DNA from: Bradyrhizobium sediminis
GTDB taxonomy: Bacteria > Pseudomonadota > Alphaproteobacteria > Rhizobiales > Xanthobacteraceae
Direction: 5' to 3'
Length of the DNA: 64,000 nucleotides
Assembly: GCF_018736105.1 (NCBI RefSeq)
Contig: NZ_CP076135.1
Span: 1,610,001 to 1,674,000, forward strand
Made by a program: the position numbers and the translations under genes. The number at the start of each line of letters is the position of its first letter. Position 1 is the first letter of the stretch. The notes under the pieces are model-generated. The model was given only the letters and a program-made list of their open reading frames with translations. It had not been told where the DNA came from and did no database searches. Below, in pieces: positions 18,589 to 28,451 of the stretch.

Positions 18589-19467
18589 TCACGCATCGAT
18601 GTCGAGCGCGACGTCGAAATTCGGCGCTGAATGCGTCAGCGCGCCGGCCGAGGCGTAGTCGACGCCGGTCGCAGCGATCTTGGCAATGGAATCCCGAGTG
18701 ACGCCGCCGGACGCCTCCAGCACGACGCGGCCCCTTGCCAGCGTTACCGCTTCGCTCAGCGCGGCGATATCCATATTGTCCAGGAGCACCACGTCGGCGA
18801 GACCGGTGTCGAGCACCTCGCGCAATTGTGCTAGCGTATCGACCTCGATCTCGACCTTGACCAGATGTCCGACATGGGCCCGCGCGCGTTCCAGCGCCGG
18901 CCGCACGCCGCCGGCGACCGCGACGTGGTTGTCCTTGATCAGGATCGCATCGTCGAGACCGAAGCGATGGTTGAAGCCGCCGCCGCAGCGCACCGCATAT
19001 TTCTCCAGCGCGCGCAGCCCCGGCGTGGTCTTGCGGGTGCAGCAGATGCGCAGTTTGGTGCCGGCGGTATGGCGGACATAATCGGCGGTGAGGGTAGCAA
19101 TGCCGGACAACCTGCCGACGAAGTTCAGCGCAGTGCGCTCGCCCGCCAGCACCGCGCGCGCCGGACCAGAGATCGTCAGTACATGCTTGCCTGACGCAAC
19201 GGTGGCGCCGTCGCGACAATGCGGCTGGATGTGGAGATCGGGCGACAGTCTTCGGAACGTCGCCACCGCCAGCGGCAGGCCTGCGATCACGCCGGCCTGC
19301 CGCGCGATCAGGACGGCGCGCGCCGGCGTCGTTTCCGGAATGGTGGCGATCGAGGTGATGTCGCCGGCGCGGCCGAGATCCTCATCGAGCGCGCGCTGCA
19401 CCGCTTCGCCAATGGCGAGCGGCGACAGGAAGGCGTCCGGGTGCAGGAGCGAGGCTGGAGTTGTCAT
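18589..19467 (-). CDS. nadC: Nicotinate-nucleotide pyrophosphorylase (quinolinate phosphoribosyltransferase)
   Basis: 292 residues. It converts quinolinate and PRPP to nicotinate mononucleotide, the third step of de novo NAD synthesis. Family segments: [78 protein letters not shown] and [15 protein letters not shown]. It is the last gene of nadA-nadB-nadC, 15 bp after nadB, so translation is probably coupled. Confidence 0.97.
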   Translation of the reverse strand: MTTPASLLHPDAFLSPLAIGEAVQRALDEDLGRAGDITSIATIPETTPARAVLIARQAGVIAGLPLAVATFRRLSPDLHIQPHCRDGATVASGKHVLTISGPARAVLAGERTALNFVGRLSGIATLTADYVRHTAGTKLRICCTRKTTPGLRALEKYAVRCGGGFNHRFGLDDAILIKDNHVAVAGGVRPALERARAHVGHLVKVEIEVDTLAQLREVLDTGLADVVLLDNMDIAALSEAVTLARGRVVLEASGGVTRDSIAKIAATGVDYASAGALTHSAPNFDVALDIDA

Positions 19468-19482
19468 GGCGCGTGCTTTCGG

Positions 19483-21090
19483 TCAGGCGGTCATCGGCTG
19501 GGGGGTCCGCAACGCGGAACGTTCAGCGAGTGAAGCTGCGACCTCTCGTGCTGCGGCAAGGGTCGTCATGGTGCGGCGGGCCAGCGCCGGCTTCTCGGCC
19601 GGATGATCGGAGCGGTAATGCGCTCCGCGGCTTTCGCGCCGCGTCCAGGCCGAGGCTGCGACCAGCAGCGCCGTCGTGGCCGTGTTGCGCAGCGCGATGT
19701 TGCCAGTGTCGCGCTCGATCGCCGCGAACGACCGCATGGCTTGCGCCAGACGATCGCCATCGCGGATCACGCCGACATGCGAGGTCATCATCGTCCTGAG
19801 GCTTGCCTCCGCCCCCGGCGGCATCGTGATGTTCCGCTGGCTGATCGACGCCGCGGACGGTCGGGCAGGCGCGGGAATTGCGCTGCCGGCAATATCCTCC
19901 GCGATGCGAGCGGCATAGACGACCGCTTCGAGCAGCGAGTTCGACGCCAGCCGGTTGGCGCCGTGTGCGCCGGTCGATGACACTTCGCCGCCGGCCCACA
20001 GGCCCGCGATCGAGCTGCGGCCATGCGCATCCACCGCGATGCCGCCCATGTGGTAATGCGCGGCGGGTGCGATCGGTATCGGCTGCGTCGCCGGATCGAT
20101 TCCGGCGGCGAGGCAGCTGGCGTGGACGGTGGGAAATTTTTCGGCGAAATGCGCGCCGATCGCCCTGGTCGCGTCGAGAAACGCGCCGCGGCCCGCCGCG
20201 ATTTCCGCGAATACGCCGCGCGCCACGATATCCCGCGGCGCCAGTTCGGCCAGCGGATGCAGCGCCTGCATGAAACGTTCGCCATTGCCGTTGATCAGCG
20301 TCGCGCCTTCGCCGCGCAGCGCCTCGGTCGCCAGCGGCGCGGGATCGCGGCCGGCCATGATCGCGGTCGGATGAAACTGCACGAATTCCGGATCGGCGAT
20401 CACGGCGCCGGCGCGTGCGGCGATGGCGAGGCCAACGCCGCCAGCTTCCGCCGGGTTGGTGGTCACGGCATAGAGATGCCCGATGCCGCCGGTCGCCAGC
20501 ACCACCGTGCGCGATGCAATCGTCGTGGGCCTTGCGAGGGCGTCGCCGGCCGGACGCAGTTGCAGTCCGGTGACTGCGCCGTCTCCGGTCAGGAGCGCTT
20601 CGGCGATGGTGCCTTCGATCACCCGGATCGAGGGCGTGTTGCGCACCGCTTCGATCAGCGCCGAGATGATGGCCTTGCCGGCCATGTCGCCGCGCACATG
20701 CACGATGCGCCGCGCGGAATGCGCAGCCTCGCGGCCGACCGCGAGCCGGCCTTCGAGGTCGCGGTCGAAGGCAACCCCGTAACGCAGGAGGTCGTGGATG
20801 CGCGCGCCGGCTTCGCGCGCCAATCCCAACGCTATTGCCTCATCGACCAGGCCGGCGCCGACGGCGACGGTGTCGGCGGCATGCGCTTCCGCGCTGTCGC
20901 CGTCCGCGACCGCGGCGGCGATGCCGCCTTGCGCCCACGCCGTCGAGGCGCCCTGGCCGAGCGGTGCCGCGGAAATCACGGTGACCGGACGCGGCGCCAG
21001 TTTCAGTGCGCAGAACAGTCCGGCGAGGCCGCCGCCAACGATGACGACATCGTCGGTGGTGCGGGTGAGGTCTTGAACTCGATCGCTCAT
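19483..21090 (-). CDS. nadB: L-aspartate oxidase
   Basis: 535 residues. An FAD enzyme that oxidises L-aspartate to iminoaspartate, the first step of de novo NAD synthesis. It has the FAD motif [20 protein letters not shown], the active-site segment [46 protein letters not shown] and [17 protein letters not shown]. The C-terminal helical domain contains the usual [14 protein letters not shown]. Length is normal. It lies between nadA and nadC in the same operon. Confidence 0.97.
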   Translation of the reverse strand: MSDRVQDLTRTTDDVVIVGGGLAGLFCALKLAPRPVTVISAAPLGQGASTAWAQGGIAAAVADGDSAEAHAADTVAVGAGLVDEAIALGLAREAGARIHDLLRYGVAFDRDLEGRLAVGREAAHSARRIVHVRGDMAGKAIISALIEAVRNTPSIRVIEGTIAEALLTGDGAVTGLQLRPAGDALARPTTIASRTVVLATGGIGHLYAVTTNPAEAGGVGLAIAARAGAVIADPEFVQFHPTAIMAGRDPAPLATEALRGEGATLINGNGERFMQALHPLAELAPRDIVARGVFAEIAAGRGAFLDATRAIGAHFAEKFPTVHASCLAAGIDPATQPIPIAPAAHYHMGGIAVDAHGRSSIAGLWAGGEVSSTGAHGANRLASNSLLEAVVYAARIAEDIAGSAIPAPARPSAASISQRNITMPPGAEASLRTMMTSHVGVIRDGDRLAQAMRSFAAIERDTGNIALRNTATTALLVAASAWTRRESRGAHYRSDHPAEKPALARRTMTTLAAAREVAASLAERSALRTPQPMTA

Positions 21091-21148
21091 ATCGGTTTCT
21101 CGCCAGTCGTCGTGCCCGCGAAAGCGGGAGCGACGGCTCCCGTTGAAC
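21091..21148. repeat. Short hairpin in the nadA-nadB gap
   Basis: CCCGC-GAAA-GCGGG at 21115-21128, within a larger CGTCGTGCCCGCGAAAGCGG context. A close relative is at 38734-38753. It sits inside the nad operon and may tune nadB expression relative to nadA (inference). Confidence 0.6.
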
Positions 21149-22258
21149 TCAATGCTTCAGATTGATCATCCGCTCGACCGAGCGCCGCGCCTTTTCGGCG
21201 ATCAGGGGATCGACCGTGACCTCCTCGCGCAGGTAGATCAGGCTGTCCAGAATCCTGGGCAGTGTGATCCGCTTCATGTGCGGGCACAGATTGCAGGGCC
21301 GCACCATTTCGACGTCGGGCAGCTCGGCCTGGACGTTGTCGGCCATCGAGCATTCGGTGATCATCACCACGCGCCTGGGATGCTTGCTGCGGACCCAGTT
21401 GATCATGTGCGCGGTCGAGCCGGTGAAATCGGCCTCGGCCAGCACGTCGGGCGGGCATTCCGGATGCGCGATGATCTGCACCGAGGGATCGGCCTCGCGA
21501 TAGGCCCGCAGTTCGTCGCCGGTAAAGCGCTCGTGCACCTCGCAGGCGCCCTTCCAGGCGATGATCTTCACGCCGGTTTTCGACGCCACGTACTTTGCCA
21601 GATACTGGTCCGGCACAAAGATCACAGTCGGTGCATTGAGGCTTTCCACCACCTCGACCGCGTTCGACGAGGTGCAGCAGATATCGACCTCCGCCTTCAC
21701 GTCGGCCGATGTGTTGACATAGGCGACCACAGGCACGCCGGGGAAGCGCTCGCGCAACAGTCGGACGTCGGCGCCGGTGATGCTGGAGGCCAGCGAGCAG
21801 CCGGCGCGCGAATCCGGGATCAGCACCGTCTTGTGCGGGTTCAGGATCTTCGAGGTCTCCGCCATGAAGTGCACGCCGCATTGCACGATGATGTCGGCCT
21901 TCACCTTGGTGGCTTCGATCGCAAGCTGCAGCGAATCGCCGCCGATGTCGGCGACGCAATGGAAGATCTCCGGTGTCTGGTAATTATGCGCCAGAATCAC
22001 CGCGCCGCGCGTCTCCTTCAGTTCGTTGATCGCCTTGACGTAGGGGGCCATGAACGGCCACTCGACCGGCGAGATCACGTTCCTGACCCGGTCATAGAGG
22101 TGCGCGGTGGCGCGCTCGACCTCGCTTGTCCATTCCAGCGATGGCGCCGGCAGCGCACGCGCGCGGTCGGCAGGGCCGATGCTCCGCGCCGGAGCGGCGA
22201 GGTGGCCGTGAGCGGGGTTTCCGAAATCGGCGGGACCGTAGATTCCAGCGATCGGCAT
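21149..22258 (-). CDS. nadA: Quinolinate synthase
   Basis: 369 residues. A [4Fe-4S] enzyme that condenses iminoaspartate with dihydroxyacetone phosphate to quinolinate. The cluster cysteines are identifiable in [30 protein letters not shown] and [15 protein letters not shown]. The open frame reaches 22279, but the ATG at 22256-22258 ([20 protein letters not shown]) has GGGGAGG 5 nt upstream and is the better start. First gene of the nad operon. Its promoter region holds a 19-bp near-perfect palindrome (22281-22299), the likely site for the NAD repressor. Confidence 0.97.
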   Translation of the reverse strand: MPIAGIYGPADFGNPAHGHLAAPARSIGPADRARALPAPSLEWTSEVERATAHLYDRVRNVISPVEWPFMAPYVKAINELKETRGAVILAHNYQTPEIFHCVADIGGDSLQLAIEATKVKADIIVQCGVHFMAETSKILNPHKTVLIPDSRAGCSLASSITGADVRLLRERFPGVPVVAYVNTSADVKAEVDICCTSSNAVEVVESLNAPTVIFVPDQYLAKYVASKTGVKIIAWKGACEVHERFTGDELRAYREADPSVQIIAHPECPPDVLAEADFTGSTAHMINWVRSKHPRRVVMITECSMADNVQAELPDVEMVRPCNLCPHMKRITLPRILDSLIYLREEVTVDPLIAEKARRSVERMINLKH

Positions 22259-22280
22259 GTGGGCCTCCCCTCGAGCCATA

Positions 22281-22299
22281 TATACTCAATATGAGCATA
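22281..22299. promoter_or_regulatory. Candidate NAD-repressor (NadQ-type) operator upstream of nadA
   Basis: TATACTCA-ATA-TGAGCATA: a palindrome with 8-bp arms, seven of eight positions matching, centred on ATA. It is 23 bp upstream of the nadA start codon, where a bound repressor would block transcription. It is AT-rich in an otherwise GC-rich setting. Assignment to the NadQ/NrtR-like regulator at 33442-34419 is inference. Confidence 0.65.
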
Positions 22300-22634
22300 T
22301 ATAGCTCCTGAGAAATCCGGCCTCGAAGGCCGGCGGTTTTGAAAAGCTGCGTAGCCTGTGGTCCGGACCAACCCGCAGCTGAGCAGTGGAGCCCGACCCG
22401 TGATGGAATATTCACTTATCCTCATTACGAGCAAATCAAATATAGCATCCCTTCGGGCACTCCGCTAGACATTCGGACCCCAATTCGTCGCTTCTGCCCG
22501 CCATGATTTGCAACGCTGCAATGCAGAGCGTGTTTTTCGCCGGTTGCCGATTGGGATTTCCATGCGAATGCATTAACTCCCTGCAACGTGTTCGCCGGAC
22601 CTTCCGGTTGTGACGCCAACCGTTGAGGGATTGC
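22300..22634. other. Intergenic region between nadA and the MFS transporter
   Basis: Apart from the weak operator copy at 22417, it holds a hairpin CCGGCCTCGAAGGCCGG at about 22318-22334 followed by CGGTTTTGAAAA. No gene is apparent. Confidence 0.5.
22417..22436. promoter_or_regulatory. Second, weaker copy of the nadA operator motif
   Basis: TATCCTCATTACGAGCAAAT matches the nadA site (22281-22300) at 16 of 20 positions in the same register. It lies in the nadA-MFS intergenic region, about 200 bp before the MFS start codon. It could be an auxiliary site for nadA or a site for the transporter gene. Confidence 0.35.
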
Positions 22635-23885
22635 ATGTCGATCGCTGCAAGCGAACTCCGCCCGGCTTCCGCCGTCGGCAACTGGCGTACCCCCCTGGTA
22701 ATCATCGTCTGCGGCTGCGCGATCGCGCTGTTGAGCTTCGGGCCCCGGTCAAGCCTCGGCTTCTTTGTCCAGCCGATGGGCCGGGAGTTTTCTTGGGGCC
22801 GTGACGTCTTCGGGCTCGCGCTTGCCGTGCAAAATCTGTTGTGGGGGCTGGGCCAGCCGATCGCCGGCGCGATCGCCGACCGGTTCGGCGTGCTGCGCGT
22901 GATGTGCGTCGGCGCGCTGCTTTACGCCGGCGGCCTGTTGATGATGCGCTATGCCGCGACGCCGCTCTCGCTCGATATCGGCGCCGGCGTGCTGATCGGT
23001 TTCGGGCTTTCGGGCTGTTCGTTCAACCTCGTGCTCTCGGCGTTCAGCAAGCTCCTGCCGCCCGAGAAGCGCGGAATAGCGTTGGGCGCCGGAACCGCTG
23101 CCGGATCGTTCGGGCAGTTTCTGTTCGCGCCGTTCGGCGTGGCGCTGATCGACAATTTCGGCTGGCAGGCGGCGCTGACCGTCTTCGCGGGACTGATGCT
23201 GCTGATCATCCCGCTTTCGCTCGCGCTGGCGACGCCGCCCACGGCAGCGGCCGATGTGCCTGCGGCGGACCAGCAGTCGTTCAAGACGGCGCTGGCGGAA
23301 GCGTTCGGCCATCGCTCCTATGTGCTGCTGGTGCTGGGCTTCTTTACCTGCGGCTTTCAGCTCGCCTTCATCACCGTGCATCTGCCGGCCTTTCTGTCGG
23401 ATCGCGGCGTATCGGCGCAAACCGGCGGCTGGGTGATCGCCGCCATCGGCCTGTTCAATATCATCGGTTCGCTGAGTGTCGGCTGGCTGCAGAATGTCTT
23501 TCCGAAGCGCCATATCCTGTCGGCGATCTATTTCACGCGTGCGCTGTCGATTATCGCGTTCATCTCATTCCCGATCACCACATTCTCCGCAATCGCATTC
23601 GGCGCGATCAGCGGCCTGACCTGGCTCTCGACGGTGCCGCCGACGTCGGCGCTGGTGGCCCTGATGTTCGGCACCCGCTGGTTTGCGACGCTGTACGGCT
23701 TTGCCTTCGTCAGCCATCAGGTCGGCGGCTTCCTTGGCGTCTGGCTCGGCGGCATCGTGTTCGAGCAGTTCGGGTCCTACACCCCGATCTGGTGGCTTTC
23801 GGTGCTGTTCGGCGTGCTGTCGGCGCTGATCAACCTGCCGATCGTCGAGGCGCCGGTGGCGCGCCCGGTTGCGCAACCGGCCTGA
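22635..23885 (+). CDS. MFS transporter
   Basis: 416 residues from the ATG at 22635, which has GAGGGA 5 nt upstream. A TTG at 22623 in frame is less likely. Twelve hydrophobic segments are visible. The MFS A-like loop after the second helix reads GAIADRFGVLRVM. A hydrophilic central loop (ATPPTAAADVPAADQQSFKT) separates the halves. The overall look (VQPMGREFSWGRDVFGLALA) fits the monocarboxylate/oxalate-type subfamily. The substrate is unknown. The weak NAD-operator copy upstream raises the possibility of a link to NAD precursors, but nothing in the protein shows this. Confidence 0.85.
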   Translation: MSIAASELRPASAVGNWRTPLVIIVCGCAIALLSFGPRSSLGFFVQPMGREFSWGRDVFGLALAVQNLLWGLGQPIAGAIADRFGVLRVMCVGALLYAGGLLMMRYAATPLSLDIGAGVLIGFGLSGCSFNLVLSAFSKLLPPEKRGIALGAGTAAGSFGQFLFAPFGVALIDNFGWQAALTVFAGLMLLIIPLSLALATPPTAAADVPAADQQSFKTALAEAFGHRSYVLLVLGFFTCGFQLAFITVHLPAFLSDRGVSAQTGGWVIAAIGLFNIIGSLSVGWLQNVFPKRHILSAIYFTRALSIIAFISFPITTFSAIAFGAISGLTWLSTVPPTSALVALMFGTRWFATLYGFAFVSHQVGGFLGVWLGGIVFEQFGSYTPIWWLSVLFGVLSALINLPIVEAPVARPVAQPA

Positions 23886-23925
23886 TCCGGTAAACATCTC
23901 GGGCTGAAAAAATCGGGAGTTTACG

Positions 23926-24912
23926 TTGGGAACGTTCAGGGCGATCAGGATCGACAAGGCGGAAAAGGGCACCACCGCCGCGCTCACGCAATTCGACGAA
24001 GCCGAATTGATGGAGGGCGACGTCACGGTGCGGGTCGAATATTCCGCGCTCAACTACAAGGACGGCCTGGCCGTCACCGGCAAGGCGCCGGTAGTGCGGC
24101 GTTTCCCGATGATCGCCGGCATCGACTTTGCGGGCACAGTCGAGCAATCGTCGCATCCCTCCTGGAAGGCCGGCGACAAGGTGATCTGCACCGGCTGGGG
24201 CATGGGCGAGACCCATCTCGGCGCCTATGCCGAAAAGGCCCGCGTCAAGGGCGATTGGCTGGTGGGGCTGCCCGGGACCATGTCGGCACGTGACGCGATG
24301 GCGATAGGCACCGCCGGTTTGACCGCGATGCTGTCGGTGCTGGCTCTCGAGAAGTACGGCCTCACCCCGAAGGACGGTCCGGTCGTGGTCACCGGCGCCG
24401 CCGGCGGCGTCGGATCGGTCGCCACGGCCGTGCTCTCGAAACTCGGCTATCACGTCATCGCTTCGACCGGCCGCATGACGGAGGCCGATTATCTGAAAGG
24501 GCTGGGCGCGGCCGAGGTGATCGACCGCGCCGAACTGTCGGGACCGGCCAAGCCGCTGGCGAAGGAGCGCTGGGCGGGCGGGGTCGACAGCGTCGGTTCC
24601 ACCACGCTGGCCAACGTTCTTTCCATGACGAAATACCGGGGCGCCATCGCTGCCTGCGGCCTTGCCGCCGGTATGGACCTGCCGTCCTCGGTGGCACCGT
24701 TTATTTTACGCGGAGTGTGCCTTCTCGGCATCGATTCCGTGATGTGCCCGATCGAGCTCAGAAAGGCCGCCTGGAACCGGCTCGCGGGCGATCTGGCGCC
24801 TGGAAAACTTACTGAAATAACTCATGAAATTGGCCTGGACGAGGTCATCGGCGCTGGTGCCAAGATTCTCGCTGGCGAGGTTCGCGGGCGAATCGTGGTA
24901 AAAATTCTCTAA
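23926..24912 (+). CDS. acuI: Acryloyl-CoA reductase/YhdH-type quinone oxidoreductase (MDR family)
   Basis: 328 residues from the TTG at 23926, with CGGGAG 7 nt upstream. A zinc-free medium-chain dehydrogenase/reductase. The N-terminal half has [20 protein letters not shown], and the nucleotide site is [20 protein letters not shown]. The segments [12 protein letters not shown] and [20 protein letters not shown] are typical of the AcuI/YhdH subfamily, which reduces acryloyl-CoA to propionyl-CoA with NADPH. The subfamily call is good; the true substrate here is inferred. Confidence 0.85.
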   Translation: MGTFRAIRIDKAEKGTTAALTQFDEAELMEGDVTVRVEYSALNYKDGLAVTGKAPVVRRFPMIAGIDFAGTVEQSSHPSWKAGDKVICTGWGMGETHLGAYAEKARVKGDWLVGLPGTMSARDAMAIGTAGLTAMLSVLALEKYGLTPKDGPVVVTGAAGGVGSVATAVLSKLGYHVIASTGRMTEADYLKGLGAAEVIDRAELSGPAKPLAKERWAGGVDSVGSTTLANVLSMTKYRGAIAACGLAAGMDLPSSVAPFILRGVCLLGIDSVMCPIELRKAAWNRLAGDLAPGKLTEITHEIGLDEVIGAGAKILAGEVRGRIVVKIL

Positions 24913-25028
24913 CGGCATTCAGACTTTACCAACCAAGCTGCTCCAATGTTGCCACTGTTCGTATGGTAAGCAGCGGGTAAAGAGACCTCTGGCGGTTACC
25001 CGCGCTCGGTAAAGTTCGGAGTTGCAGC

Positions 25029-25628
25029 ATGGTTGCGCGTTTCGTGTTGGGGGCCGTCATGGCCGGTGCGGTGATCGCGCCCGCCATGGCCGGGCAGATG
25101 AACGCCGATGAGGCGCGCAGGTTCGTGATCGGCAAGGTTTTCGCATTTACCTGTTTCGACGGTACCCGCGGCGCGGGCCGGGTGCTCGATGACATGGGCG
25201 CCGCCGGCGCCGTGCAATTCAGTGGTTCGGGTCCGGTGCGCCACATGCGGCTGCCCGGCAATACGTTGCAAGTCCGCGGCCAGGCCGTATGCGCCTCGAT
25301 CAAGGGCATTCCGTTCCAGCCCTGTTTCAATCTCGACAAGAAGGACGAGCGCAGCTTCCGTGGCTCGGTCTCGGGCATGGCTTTCGCCTATTGCGATTTC
25401 CGCCATCAGGGCGCGGCGCAGATGCTGATGGCCCGCGCGGTAGCCCGGCCGCGTTCGCTGCATGCGCCGGCACACTCCCGCTCGGCGGACGCATCGCGGA
25501 ACGACATCACGGCGAGCGTCGAGACGCCGAAGGTCGAGAGCGCCAGGCTCGAGCCGGTCAAATCCGAAGCGCGACCGGAACCGGCGAAACCGGAAAGTGC
25601 GCCGGAACTTCGCCGCTCGACCGACTGA
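25029..25628 (+). CDS. Secreted hypothetical protein with Pro/Glu-rich C-terminus
   Basis: 199 residues from the ATG at 25029, with GGAG about 8 nt upstream. The signal peptide is MVARFVLGAVMAGAVIAPAM, with cleavage after AMAG. The globular part (about residues 22-130) has four Cys that could pair in two disulfides: FTCFDGTRGAGRV, QAVCASIKGIPFQPCFNLDK and FAYCDFRHQG. The C-terminal 60 residues are a charged linker (VETPKVESARLEPVKSEARP). I recognise no named domain. It is probably periplasmic. Confidence 0.75.
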   Translation: MVARFVLGAVMAGAVIAPAMAGQMNADEARRFVIGKVFAFTCFDGTRGAGRVLDDMGAAGAVQFSGSGPVRHMRLPGNTLQVRGQAVCASIKGIPFQPCFNLDKKDERSFRGSVSGMAFAYCDFRHQGAAQMLMARAVARPRSLHAPAHSRSADASRNDITASVETPKVESARLEPVKSEARPEPAKPESAPELRRSTD

Positions 25629-26141
25629 TGCGGCACAGGCGCTGGCGCGCCTCGCATTTCCCACGCCCGACTGACAAGCTGGAGGGGGCGACCATTCCGT
25701 CGGCGCGCCGCAGTCACGCCGAATGGCGCATGGAATTGCTCGATCAATCCAAAAAGCCTGTGTTCCGGGTTCGACTCGTCGCGGAGTCGATCTGCTAGAC
25801 CGGGGCGCCCGCGTGATGGCTTCGCGGATCGATTTCGGGCATTTCCCCGTATTCGTACTCAGTTCCTGTTAACTCCAAAATGGAGCCTGGAACAGTATTG
25901 CTCGGCTGATGGCGGTCACTGGCGAAGATGATTTCAGTTCGACCGCCGGGGCATTCTGCGAAGTGACCAATGCTGGCGCATTTTTGCCGGTGACCCGTAA
26001 TCTTACGGGCCCCAAAATTAACAGGATTTTGCAGCGCGAAAGTTATGGCTCGGATGTGGAGGCGCCGGTCGCTTCCTGGAGTCGATTCGTCGTGGCGCGC
26101 CCCGGCTGCAAATTCATTCAAGTCATGCAAGGCTCGATAAA
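25629..26141. other. Interval upstream of the first chemoreceptor gene
   Basis: No confident gene. The left part contains a possible remnant of a small protein gene (25677-25798). The right part is AT-richer and probably carries the promoter of the chemoreceptor. A 78-codon frame at 25909-26145 overlaps the chemoreceptor start by 4 nt but lacks a ribosome binding site and recognisable protein features. Confidence 0.5.
25677..25798 (+). pseudogene. Possible 3' remnant of a DUF6894-like gene
   Basis: The frame ending at the TAG 25796-25798 reads HAEWRMELLDQSKKPVFRVR followed by LVAESIC. This resembles the C-terminal strand pair (W-R-M-E-V-x-D-x-x-x-x-V-F-x-L) of the small rhizobial DUF6894 proteins. 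No matching N-terminal half or start codon is visible upstream. Recognition is by pattern only. Confidence 0.25.
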
Positions 26142-28169
26142 ATGATCCTCAATCGCATTGGCAATAAATTGGGCCTCGCCGGCGTTGCCGGAATCCTGCT
26201 GGCGATCGGCATGGTGATGAATCAGACCGCCACCGAGTCCTCGGTGTTCGAGGCCAATCGGCGCGCCGGGGTGCAGCAGCAGATTTCCGCCATTGCGCTG
26301 AAGGCGGAATCGGAAATGCGAAACATGCAGCTTGCCGTGCGTGGTGTGCGCCTGGCAAGGACGGCGGAAGTCGTCGCCAAAGGCAGGAGCCAGTTTCGGG
26401 TTGCGCGCGATGCCCAGGCGAAGCTGCTGGATACCGCCCTTGCGCTCGCCCTCGAGCCCCAATCGAAGGAGTTGTTCGGCAACATCAAGACGAAAACGGA
26501 GGCTTACGCCGTCGGGGCGGACGAGCAGGCGAAGTTGATGCTGACGGTTCTCGAACTCAATCAAAAGCGAATTGCCGTCTTCAACCAGTGGGACGCCGCG
26601 CTCGGCAAATCGTTGGCGGCGCTGGCCTCGGCGGGGTCTTCAAACCGCGCCGAAATTCAAAACCTTCTGCGCGATGCCGACGGCGCCCTGAACGCCGTAC
26701 AGGCCGGGGGTTGGCGCTTCTTTGCAACCGGGGAGACCGATCAAAAGGGCAAGCTCGTCGGCAAGGCTGGCGTTTCATCCCAGTCGCTGAAGAAGGCGCG
26801 CGATCTGGCGGAGGACAAGCGGCTGCAGGATGCGATCGATGCGCTCAGCCCGCTGGTGGGACAGGTTGTCGCCCTGACCGATGAAGTTATCGAAGCCGAC
26901 CTCCTGAAGAACAAGATCAGCCGGGAGCAAACCATCCCGACCGCCAATGCAGTCGCCGAACTGCTGAGTTCCGCGGTGGCGGTCGCGCAGAAGGCGGTGA
27001 CGGAAAGTGCGACGGATGTCAGCGACAAGATGCGGCGCGCCGGTCAGGTGGCGCTCGGGTTCGGCTGCGCCATCATTCTGATGCTGATCGGGTCGAGCGC
27101 TTTTTCGTTCTTCGGCATAGCGCGACCGATGACCCGGCTGAACGGCGCGATGAACAAGATGGCCGAAGGCCATCTCGATGTGGTCATCCCCGGTGCAAAC
27201 CGCGGCGACGAGATCGGCGACATGGCCAAGACCATCGCGGTGATTCGCAACAATGCCGAGCAAAAAGCGCGCGACGAAGCCGAAGCCAAGGTCAGGCAGG
27301 ACCAGGCCCTTGCCGAACTGCGCAAAGCGGACATGCGCAAGCTCGCCGATTCGTTCGAGAGCGCGGTGGGCGAGATCGTCGAGACGGTGTCGTCGGCTTC
27401 GACCGAGCTGGAGGCCTCCGCCAATACGCTGACGTCGACCGCAGAGCGGTCGCAGGAACTCGCGACCGTGGTTGCAGCCGCCTCCGAAGAGGCTTCCACC
27501 AATGTGCAGTCGGTGGCTTCCGCGACCGAGGAGATGTCGTCGTCGGTCAACGAAATCAGCCGCCAGGTTCAGGACTCGGCGCGGATGGCCAGCGAGGCTG
27601 TCGATCAGGCACGCACGACCAACGATCGCGTCAGTGAATTGTCGCAGGCCGCAAGCCGCATTGGCGACGTCGTCGAGCTGATCAACACCATTGCCGGACA
27701 GACCAATCTGCTGGCGCTGAACGCCACCATCGAGGCCGCCCGCGCCGGCGAGGCCGGCCGCGGTTTCGCGGTCGTGGCCTCCGAGGTCAAGGCGCTGGCG
27801 GAGCAGACCGCGAAAGCGACCGGGGAGATCGGCCTGCAGATCAGCGGTATCCAGTCCGCGACGCAGGAGTCGGTAAACGCCATCAAGGAAATCAGCGGCA
27901 CCATCGAAAGATTGTCCGAGATCTCGTCGACCATCGCGGCGGCGGTGGAGGAGCAGGGCGCGGCCACGCAGGAGATTTCCCGCAACGTCCAGCAGGCTGC
28001 CCAGGGGACGGTGCAGGTCTCGTCCAACATCGCCGACGTGCAGCGCGGCGCCAGCGAGACTGGCTCGGCTTCCTCGCAGGTTCTGTCCGCCGCGCAGTCG
28101 TTGTCAGTCGAGAGCAACCGCCTCAAGGTCGAGGTCGGCAAGTTCCTCAACTCGGTAAGGGCTGCCTGA
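26142..28169 (+). CDS. Methyl-accepting chemotaxis protein with large periplasmic helical domain
   Basis: 675 residues. Order: TM1 about residues 8-28; a periplasmic all-helical domain of about 270 residues (HBM-like by length and pattern); TM2 about 302-324 ([20 protein letters not shown]); HAMP about 326-380; and the cytoplasmic signalling domain about 420-675, with the conserved hairpin tip [20 protein letters not shown]. It transduces an unknown ligand to CheA/CheW. No C-terminal CheR-binding pentapeptide is visible. The signalling domain is almost identical in DNA to that of the next chemoreceptor gene. No che genes are in the window, so it feeds an array encoded elsewhere. Confidence 0.93.
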   Translation: MILNRIGNKLGLAGVAGILLAIGMVMNQTATESSVFEANRRAGVQQQISAIALKAESEMRNMQLAVRGVRLARTAEVVAKGRSQFRVARDAQAKLLDTALALALEPQSKELFGNIKTKTEAYAVGADEQAKLMLTVLELNQKRIAVFNQWDAALGKSLAALASAGSSNRAEIQNLLRDADGALNAVQAGGWRFFATGETDQKGKLVGKAGVSSQSLKKARDLAEDKRLQDAIDALSPLVGQVVALTDEVIEADLLKNKISREQTIPTANAVAELLSSAVAVAQKAVTESATDVSDKMRRAGQVALGFGCAIILMLIGSSAFSFFGIARPMTRLNGAMNKMAEGHLDVVIPGANRGDEIGDMAKTIAVIRNNAEQKARDEAEAKVRQDQALAELRKADMRKLADSFESAVGEIVETVSSASTELEASANTLTSTAERSQELATVVAAASEEASTNVQSVASATEEMSSSVNEISRQVQDSARMASEAVDQARTTNDRVSELSQAASRIGDVVELINTIAGQTNLLALNATIEAARAGEAGRGFAVVASEVKALAEQTAKATGEIGLQISGIQSATQESVNAIKEISGTIERLSEISSTIAAAVEEQGAATQEISRNVQQAAQGTVQVSSNIADVQRGASETGSASSQVLSAAQSLSVESNRLKVEVGKFLNSVRAA

Positions 28170-28451
28170 TCAGCCTCGGTGCATGTCTCGCAGCGGACAA
28201 GCCAGACAAGCGTGTCGGTTGTTGACCAGCCGTGTTTCAATCTTCGACTGCACAATTTTTAGGCAGATCTTAATGGTTAACAATTAGCATGTGATCGTGG
28301 CACGGGTTGTTTTGGCGTCGGGTTAGCGCGATCTCGTTGCAACCATTGCGCGCTCCGTACTCATACGGTTCGGATACTTCATTGCCCATTAATTCATCAA
28401 TGAAGAAGTTACCAAGATCTGAAAATCGACTCGTGGCAATGAGGCCTGGCA
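28170..28451. promoter_or_regulatory. AT-rich promoter region of the second chemoreceptor
   Basis: Contains TAATGGTTAACAATTA (28271-28286), a near-palindrome around GTTAAC. Its reverse strand includes TTAACCAT, the half-site known for the alphaproteobacterial cell-cycle regulator CtrA. Binding is speculative. Confidence 0.3.

Noticed and set aside
25909..26145. 78-codon frame overlapping the first chemoreceptor start by 4 nt
   Set aside because: No ribosome binding site, no known protein features, and AT-rich promoter-like composition. The overlap alone is not enough.
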